Part shown: one piece after another, positions 1 through 4,805 of the stretch
Layout: every line of letters starts with the position of its first letter
How positions within the stretch are numbered: position 1 is the stretch's first letter
From: Candidatus Heimdallarchaeota archaeon
GTDB taxonomy: Archaea; Asgardarchaeota; Heimdallarchaeia; Heimdallarchaeales; Kariarchaeaceae
DNA: 6,464 bases
Assembly (NCBI GenBank): GCA_029882335.1
Contig: JAOUKW010000236.1
Location: 1 to 6,464 of the forward strand
Direction: 5' to 3'
Position numbers and translations under genes: made by a program
Notes under the pieces: model-generated
Database searches by the model: none
The model's input: only the letters and a program-made list of their open reading frames with translations
Told to the model about the DNA's origin: nothing

Positions 1-2
1 TG

Positions 3-278
3 ATTATTTCTGGTATCTTCAGTTTACTTGATCTTGATGACAGTATATTAATAAAATCTCAAGGTATTATCTTGGGTATTATTACTATTCTTTGTGGTGG
101 TTTTATTACTGCCCTTGAATTAAATAAACTGCCACTAAAATACAGTGTTCTTTTTAAAATTGATTTAAATAGGGGTATTCTCTACTTCGTAATTTCTGTT
201 GTACTTTTAGGGTCTGGTTTAGCCTCTTTTTTGGTATTAATCGCTGGAATTTTATTTATTGTTAAGAATTATATTTAA
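3..278 (+). CDS. C-terminal part of a small multi-pass membrane protein, COPI-associated/Tvp15-like (tentative)
   Basis: The frame is open from the window edge to a TAA at 276-278, so the gene starts outside the window. The 91 visible residues are very hydrophobic. They show the end of one membrane helix (residues 1-9), a second helix at about 20-41, and two closely packed helices at about 57-70 and 72-88, followed by a short KNYI tail. This suggests a four-helix protein. The pattern GGFITALE at the end of helix 2, a short polar loop, RGILYF opening helix 3 and a small-residue-rich last pair resembles the COPI-associated/Tvp15 family of Golgi membrane proteins (PF08507) as I remember it. That assignment is inference from spacing and a few residues. 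A generic small archaeal membrane protein is the alternative. A TTG at 72 could be a start, but the open frame upstream argues for a longer gene. The LRR gene follows after 36 bases, suggesting an operon. Confidence 0.6.
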   Translation: MISGIFSLLDLDDSILIKSQGIILGIITILCGGFITALELNKLPLKYSVLFKIDLNRGILYFVISVVLLGSGLASFLVLIAGILFIVKNYI

Positions 279-299
279 CGCTGTAAAATTTACCATCAT

Positions 300-306
300 A
301 AGGAGA
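300..306 (+). promoter_or_regulatory. Shine-Dalgarno site AAGGAGA of the LRR gene
   Basis: AAGGAGA lies 8 bases before the TTG at 315. It is the only strong ribosome binding site seen just upstream of a gene in the window, and it decides the TTG start over the in-frame ATG at 363. An SD-led gene directly behind another gene fits translation from an internal position on a polycistronic mRNA. Confidence 0.7.
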
Positions 307-314
307 TTTAATTA

Positions 315-908
315 TTGTTAATTCCTGAAAAGGTATTTGACTTATTCATAAACCTGGGAATAATGGATAGAAAAGATACAATTTTATCTAGTTATAATAC
401 TTTAATCGAGGATAATCAAGTTTTACAACTAGATTTAATTGGTTGTGGATTAACTACATTACCATCACATACATTCAAAAATTTTCCAGAGTTACAGAAA
501 TTATTTTTATCATGGAATACTTTAACTAATCTTCCAAAAGATATTTTTTATTATTTGCCAAATTTAACACATTTAGATTTAAGGGGTTGTAGACTTAAGG
601 AGCTTGATAGAGATATTTTTAATAACTTACCAAAATTACAAAGATTAGAAATGAATGATAATCAATTATCTTCACTTCATCCAAATATATTTGATAACTT
701 GTTAATTCTGCAGGAATTAAACTTAAGTAATAATGACCTTGAATTTCTATCGCCAATAATTTTCGATAATTTGACGGTTCTACGGCGTCTATATTTGTAT
801 TTTAATCCATTAGATATACAATTAGCATCTGGTGATTATTATGATAGAGAAGGGGTTGAGAACGCAATCAATATTTTAAAATCAATCAAAAATATAACAC
901 AAAAGTAA
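315..908 (+). CDS. Cytosolic leucine-rich-repeat protein
   Basis: This is a 197-residue protein with a TTG start chosen for the AAGGAGA eight bases upstream. Residues 36-166 carry about six leucine-rich repeats with an exact 24-residue period; the LxxL positions recur near residues 60, 84, 108, 132 and 156. The unit is LxxLxLxxNxLxxLPxxIFxxLPx, with a conserved phenylalanine (F54, F78, F102, F126, F150) that would form the phenylalanine spine of typical-class LRRs. Residues 1-30 are mixed helical and the last 25 residues (from about YDREGVENAI) form a likely capping helix. No signal peptide, membrane segment or catalytic motif is seen, so it should be cytosolic. LRR solenoids bind other proteins; the partner here is unknown. 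The gene follows the membrane-protein fragment by 36 bases and is probably co-transcribed with it. Base composition matches the neighbours. Confidence 0.88.
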   Translation: MLIPEKVFDLFINLGIMDRKDTILSSYNTLIEDNQVLQLDLIGCGLTTLPSHTFKNFPELQKLFLSWNTLTNLPKDIFYYLPNLTHLDLRGCRLKELDRDIFNNLPKLQRLEMNDNQLSSLHPNIFDNLLILQELNLSNNDLEFLSPIIFDNLTVLRRLYLYFNPLDIQLASGDYYDREGVENAINILKSIKNITQK

Positions 909-923
909 TCTAAATGCGGTGAG

Positions 924-930
924 TATAAAA
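924..930 (+). promoter_or_regulatory. TATA box of the UMF1 transporter gene (leaderless)
   Basis: TATAAAA is centred 26 bases before the ATG at 953. Archaeal transcription starts about 25-27 bases after the TATA centre, so the mRNA would begin at or next to the ATG. No Shine-Dalgarno site lies in the usual position. Confidence 0.6.
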
Positions 931-952
931 AGGGACAGTAAAACATAGTTTC

Positions 953-2452
953 ATGGGAACTAGTAAAGGAAATACAAATCAAATTTCAAAACTTGATTTT
1001 TCCGAAATAAAACACTATAAGACAAATATCTTTGCTTGGAGTTTATATGATCTTGCAAATACAATATATTCAATGGGTGTTGTATCATTAACAATTGCAC
1101 CTTTAATTATATTGCTCACCCTAAGTGAAAACGCGAATATTGATCCATCTACACTTATTTCATCTGAAATAACATTATCGCGAGTGCAATTTGAGGATGG
1201 TGTAGAATTAGGAGGTTATTATTTTGCAGGAGTATTACTCATTGGAAACTTAGTAATGGCATTTCTTTCTCCGCTATTAGGAGCCTACGCAGATCAATTA
1301 TCCAAAAGAAAATATTTCCTCAGTCTAATTACAATATTTTGCTTAATTTTTACCTTTTCTTTGGGTTTAAAATTAAACTTAACTTGGGTTTTAATTACCT
1401 TTTTCTTTGCAAATTTAACTTATCAGATGAGTCTTGTGGTGTATGATTCAATGCTTCCTTTTTTAGCTAAACCAAATGAGGTATCTAAAGCCGCTGGATT
1501 TGGTGTTGCTTTTGGTTATTTTGGCTCATATATTGCAATTGCATTGTCGATGTATTTAGCAGGAAATAATAATGATTATATTCTAGATGAAAAAAATTAT
1601 ATCATTAAAATTGGATATATTCCTTCATATTTTTCCATTGTTGCATTTGCATTTTTAATATTTGGTATTCCTTTATTACTGGTAAAGGAAGTTCGACCCC
1701 AACAGGAAAAAATTCCGTTCAGAGAAACCATGAAAAATACTTTTGCTTCATTAAAACTAACTGCTCATGAAGTTTTTCAATATAAAGATACTCGGAATTT
1801 TATGGTGGGTTGGTTACTATTCATTGATATGGCAAATACTGTCATTGCATTTATGTCTATTATAATTACTATCGGATTGGGTCTGCCAGCAGAAGAGGTT
1901 ACACTAGTGTTGGCAATTGGTATTACATCTGCAGTGCTATTTACATTTCCAATTGGATGGATTGGAGATAAAATTGGTCCGAAGAAATTATTTTACTTAA
2001 TCGGAATCCTATGGATATTATCCATTATTTTGACTATTTTTACTAATCTAACTATTGGTGGTGTCACAACACCCAAAGAATTGGCCTATTTGAATGGGCT
2101 AGTTGTTGGACCTGCACTAGGTGGTGGCTGGGTAGCTCAAAGACTAATGATAACTGAACTATCACCTGAAGATCGAACAAGTAATTATTTTGGATTTACT
2201 AACATATTTGGACGTATATCCAGTGCCATAGGACCATATATTTGGACTGGCTCGATTTGGTTATTGAATCGGAAGGTTGGTTTTGATATCGGTGATGCAA
2301 CTCGATACACCTTAATTGTGTTGGGTATTCTACTTATCAGTGGTATTTACCTGATTTCTAGAGTAACTGATCACCACGATAAATATCTTGCAGGTGCCAG
2401 ACATATCGGTGATGGTATTTGGGTGGATAATCAAGGTAATCAGATCGATTAA
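953..2452 (+). CDS. MFS transporter, UMF1/Atg22 family
   Basis: This is a 499-residue membrane protein with about 12 predicted helices: near 36-56, 87-107, 122-138, 142-162, 182-202, 223-244, 284-306, 317-334, 345-362, 375-395, 412-432 and 453-469. Family marks are FAWSLYDLAN at 27-36 before helix 1, the motif-A-like SPLLGAYADQLSKRK at 106-120, PFLAKPNEVSKAAGFG at 169-184, a second motif-A-like GWIGDKIGPKK at 335-345, and QRLMITELSPEDRTSNYFG at 396-414. These identify the UMF1 (unknown major facilitator) family that includes the yeast vacuolar amino-acid exporter Atg22. The substrate of archaeal members is not known; export of amino acids or other small metabolites is inference. The ATG at 953 is supported by the TATA box at 924-930. 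The hydrophilic tail after residue 470 is about 30 residues long. The stop TAA shares TTAA with the stop of the convergent small ORF. Confidence 0.9.
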   Translation: MGTSKGNTNQISKLDFSEIKHYKTNIFAWSLYDLANTIYSMGVVSLTIAPLIILLTLSENANIDPSTLISSEITLSRVQFEDGVELGGYYFAGVLLIGNLVMAFLSPLLGAYADQLSKRKYFLSLITIFCLIFTFSLGLKLNLTWVLITFFFANLTYQMSLVVYDSMLPFLAKPNEVSKAAGFGVAFGYFGSYIAIALSMYLAGNNNDYILDEKNYIIKIGYIPSYFSIVAFAFLIFGIPLLLVKEVRPQQEKIPFRETMKNTFASLKLTAHEVFQYKDTRNFMVGWLLFIDMANTVIAFMSIIITIGLGLPAEEVTLVLAIGITSAVLFTFPIGWIGDKIGPKKLFYLIGILWILSIILTIFTNLTIGGVTTPKELAYLNGLVVGPALGGGWVAQRLMITELSPEDRTSNYFGFTNIFGRISSAIGPYIWTGSIWLLNRKVGFDIGDATRYTLIVLGILLISGIYLISRVTDHHDKYLAGARHIGDGIWVDNQGNQID

Positions 2453-2709
2453 GATCCTGCAGTATGATTTGAAAATTTTATTCTATTAATTTCATAATTA
2501 TTTGTTTCAACTCGATTAACTGATCTTGTTGTTTTGTCATTTGAAATGGTTTTGTAGATATTTAATTCTATTAATTTCTTGGAAATCTCATTTAAATTCA
2601 TATTTGAATTAGTACTTTCCGTAGAATTCGAAAGATATTTCACACTCTGTAAGTATTTCCTTATGTTACTGAGTTGAGTAGGTTCATCAAGTTGTTGAAG
2701 TGTACTCAT
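2449..2709 (-). CDS. Small orphan protein, 86 residues, unknown function
   Basis: I do not recognise this protein. It is hydrophilic and rich in Asn, Ser, Lys, Ile and Thr. It has a likely amphipathic helix near residues 10-27 (LSNIRKYLQSVKYL), a Ser/Thr/Asn linker, a second helix near 38-52 (LNEISKKLIELNIY) and a polar tail. It has no membrane segment, cysteine or histidine pair. Three things argue that it is real. It fills most of the gap between two genes. It has a TATA box on its own strand with leaderless spacing. Its TAA overlaps the UMF1 stop in a TTAA exactly as the next convergent pair does. Against it are its short length and lack of a known domain. The second helix loosely resembles part of a winged-helix domain, but not enough to name one. 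Confidence 0.5.
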   Translation of the reverse strand: MSTLQQLDEPTQLSNIRKYLQSVKYLSNSTESTNSNMNLNEISKKLIELNIYKTISNDKTTRSVNRVETNNYEINRIKFSNHTAGS

Positions 2710-2729
2710 TATATTTAGAATAAATTTAA

Positions 2730-2739
2730 AATATATAAA
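2730..2739 (-). promoter_or_regulatory. TATA box of the 86-residue ORF (minus strand, leaderless)
   Basis: Read on the minus strand this is TTTATATATT, centred about 26 bases before the ATG whose first base is 2709. The spacing matches the UMF1 promoter. AT-rich sequence makes such boxes easy to find by chance, so it is supportive rather than decisive. Confidence 0.45.
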
Positions 2740-2829
2740 TATAGATATTATCGTGAACTTATAACGAGGATGATCATTTTTACACGGAAAATAAATAATA
2801 GTTTCAGTTTTAACTATGTCTCTAGTAGC

Positions 2830-2838
2830 TTTATATTA
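2830..2838 (+). promoter_or_regulatory. TATA box of radA
   Basis: TTTATATTA is centred about 25 bases before the in-frame GTG at 2859. The expected transcription start falls on that GTG, downstream of the ATG at 2847, which would then not be in the mRNA. This decides the start chosen for RadA. Confidence 0.5.
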
Positions 2839-2858
2839 GAAAATATATGCTGTGTTGG

Positions 2859-4157
2859 GTGAAAGAAATTTCTACAGAAACAATCGAAATTAATAACAAT
2901 GTAGAGCTAGAACAAGAGAAGAAAACTACAACTAAAAAAACAAAGAAAACAGAAGTAGTTAATGATCCTCATAATCTAGATATTATAAATGTACCTTCTT
3001 TGGGTCCTAAATCTGCTGAATCACTTAAATCAGGTGGAATTACAACAGCACATCAATTGATGACAACTCCTTTAAATGATCTTGAAGTATTAGGGATTAC
3101 AAGAACACAGGCGAAGAAATTCAGAGAAAATATTCTTAAATTATTTTCCGATGTATATGCTGATTTTGTCGAAGAGCAATCATTAGAAGATATTGAAGGA
3201 ATTGGACCAACCACTGCAAAATCCCTAAGAGAAAAAGGTATGAATATATATCTCCTGGAAACAACACCAATTCGTGAATTAGAAGAAAAATATGGAATTA
3301 CATCTAATTCTGCAATTAAATATCAAACAGCAATTGCAGAATCAAAAGGTGGATGGTTTACAGATGCTCATACATTTATGCAGCAACAATTAAAATCTGA
3401 TTGTTTTACATTTGGTGTAGAAAGTCTGGATTTATTATTCTCAATTCCTGAAATGAATAGCAGTGGTATCCGAGCTGGTGAAAGTTATGAATTTTTTGGA
3501 TCATTCAGGTCTGGGAAATCACAACTGTGTCATCAACTATGTGTGACAGTACAATTACCTAGAGAAAAGGGTGGACTAGGTAAAAAAGCAATTTATGTAG
3601 ATACAGAAGGTACATTTTCACCTTCAAGATTGACACAAATGGCACAACGGATAAAGGAAGAAAAAGAATGGGATAAACCAGTTGAGCATATATTGAAAGA
3701 TATAATGTATGCACGAGCAAAAACTAGTGACATGCAGATGGGAATTACTCATAAATTAACTGAAATTCTTGGAAATCACAAGGATGAATATGCCTTGCTT
3801 ATTATAGACTCTGTATCTGCCCATTTCAGAGCGGAATATTCCGGAAGAGGTACTCTTGCAGAAAGACAACAGTTGTTAAATTATCACTTAAGTATATTAC
3901 ATAGAATTGCAGATACCTATGGTTTAGCTGTTATAGTTACTAATCAAGTACAAGCAAATCCGGCACAATTTTTTGGAGATCCTACTCAAGCAGTGGGTGG
4001 TAATATAATGGGTCACTGGGCAACTCATCGATGTTATCTTAGAAAGTCAAAAGGTGAAAAACGAGTGATTAAAATTTTTGACTCTCCAAGTATTGGTGAA
4101 TTAGAAGCGGTATTTGAAATACGTGAAACAGGTGTAGTATCTTCAGAATCAGATTAA
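2859..4157 (+). CDS. radA: DNA repair and recombination protein RadA, with two N-terminal HhH domains
   Basis: RadA is the archaeal RecA/Rad51 recombinase: it forms an ATP-dependent filament on single-stranded DNA and carries out strand exchange. From the GTG start it has 432 residues, against roughly 320-350 for ordinary RadA. After a Lys/Thr/Glu-rich tail come two helix-hairpin-helix domains, at about 40-96 (PSLGPKSAESL) and 109-163 (EGIGPTTAKSL); the usual protein has one. The polymerisation motif FxxA is FTDA at 167-170. The ATPase core has Walker A GSFRSGKS (214-221), catalytic Glu250 in VDTEGTF, Walker B LLIID (313-317), FRAEYSGRGTLAERQQ, and TNQVQANPAQFFGDPTQAVGGN in the DNA-binding loop region. 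Walker A ends in Ser where most have Thr. All catalytic motifs are intact, so it should be active. An ATG at 2847 would add MLCW, but it lies upstream of the start site predicted by the TATA box and has no Shine-Dalgarno site. The stop shares TTAA with the redoxin stop. Confidence 0.93.
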   Translation: MKEISTETIEINNNVELEQEKKTTTKKTKKTEVVNDPHNLDIINVPSLGPKSAESLKSGGITTAHQLMTTPLNDLEVLGITRTQAKKFRENILKLFSDVYADFVEEQSLEDIEGIGPTTAKSLREKGMNIYLLETTPIRELEEKYGITSNSAIKYQTAIAESKGGWFTDAHTFMQQQLKSDCFTFGVESLDLLFSIPEMNSSGIRAGESYEFFGSFRSGKSQLCHQLCVTVQLPREKGGLGKKAIYVDTEGTFSPSRLTQMAQRIKEEKEWDKPVEHILKDIMYARAKTSDMQMGITHKLTEILGNHKDEYALLIIDSVSAHFRAEYSGRGTLAERQQLLNYHLSILHRIADTYGLAVIVTNQVQANPAQFFGDPTQAVGGNIMGHWATHRCYLRKSKGEKRVIKIFDSPSIGELEAVFEIRETGVVSSESD

Positions 4158-4699
4158 ATTTCTATGTATTTAATAGAGCAACCTAGTGGTTGGGTTTTAG
4201 GTATTTGTATTATTTGACCGGAAATTAGTTGTTCCAAGGAATTTTGAAGATCGAACAAATTTACTTCATTGGGGAATTTGGGATTATCATTTATCCTGCC
4301 ATGATATACTAATTTTCTATGCTCATCATATAAGAAAATCTCTGGGGTTTTAGTAGCCATATATTTTCGAGCAACATCTTGATTGATATCTACCAAATAT
4401 GGAAAATTAAAATTTTTTTCCTTTACCCTTGCTTTCATATTATCAAAACTATCTCCTGGGTAATTTGGGTTTGCAGCATTGGGATTGATAGCAATAATTG
4501 AGAAAGACCGATCCTTGTATTTTTCTTGAATCATATTAAATTCTCTTTCAGAGGCAACAACATAAGGACAATGATTGCAAGAAAAAATTATTGCTATATA
4601 TTTCAAATGATTAAATGAATCTAAACTGTAAAATTTGTCATCAGTACCTTTGAGATAAAAGTCCGGTGGTTTAGATCCAATTTCTGTTGGGTTCATCAT
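4154..4699 (-). CDS. Thioredoxin-fold redoxin of the CNHCPY type (AhpC/TSA-like)
   Basis: This 181-residue cytosolic protein belongs to the thioredoxin-fold redoxin group related to AhpC/TSA peroxiredoxins and TlpA/DipZ proteins. The active site CNHC is at 41-44, within FSCNHCPYV. Other family marks are SIIAINPNAANPNYPGDSF (67-85), FPYLVDINQDVARKY (99-113), the cis-proline in TKTPE (Pro119) facing the active site, YHGRINDNP (132-140), and a C-terminal GCSIKY with Cys174. The three cysteines are the only ones in the protein. The family is thought to act as thiol-disulfide reductase or peroxidase; the substrate is unknown. There is no signal peptide or lipobox. Length is normal. The start is one of two adjacent ATGs (4699 or 4696); a weak AT-rich box at 4721-4730 on the minus strand would suit a leaderless start. 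It is divergent from the beta-CASP gene and convergent with radA. The close likeness to bacterial proteins suggests old transfer, which is inference. Confidence 0.9.
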   Translation of the reverse strand: MMNPTEIGSKPPDFYLKGTDDKFYSLDSFNHLKYIAIIFSCNHCPYVVASEREFNMIQEKYKDRSFSIIAINPNAANPNYPGDSFDNMKARVKEKNFNFPYLVDINQDVARKYMATKTPEIFLYDEHRKLVYHGRINDNPKFPNEVNLFDLQNSLEQLISGQIIQIPKTQPLGCSIKYIEI

Positions 4700-4774
4700 A
4701 ATATCAATAGTTTATTCATCAAATAATTTTTCTAAAGTGATTTGGAAAATAGTATTAATCTTTACAAACAAAAG

Positions 4775-4784
4775 AATATTAATA
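4775..4784 (+). promoter_or_regulatory. Possible TATA box of the beta-CASP nuclease gene
   Basis: AATATTAATA is centred 26 bases before the in-frame GTG at 4806. It lies in the 97-base divergent spacer shared with the redoxin gene. No Shine-Dalgarno site is seen before any candidate start. The match is weak in such AT-rich sequence. Confidence 0.3.
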
Positions 4785-4805
4785 ATACAATAATGTTTGA
4801 AACAA

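Noticed and set aside
72..278. TTG at 72 as the start of a 68-residue protein
   Set aside because: The frame is open from base 3 and the residues upstream continue a membrane-protein pattern; no ribosome binding site precedes the TTG.
2770..2777. ATGATCAT palindrome in the spacer between the small ORF and radA
   Set aside because: An 8-base perfect palindrome is common by chance in such AT-rich DNA, and it is single, so I do not call it an operator.
2815..2838. Short ATG frame of seven codons before radA
   Set aside because: It ends in TAG inside the predicted TATA box, so it would not be in the radA transcript.
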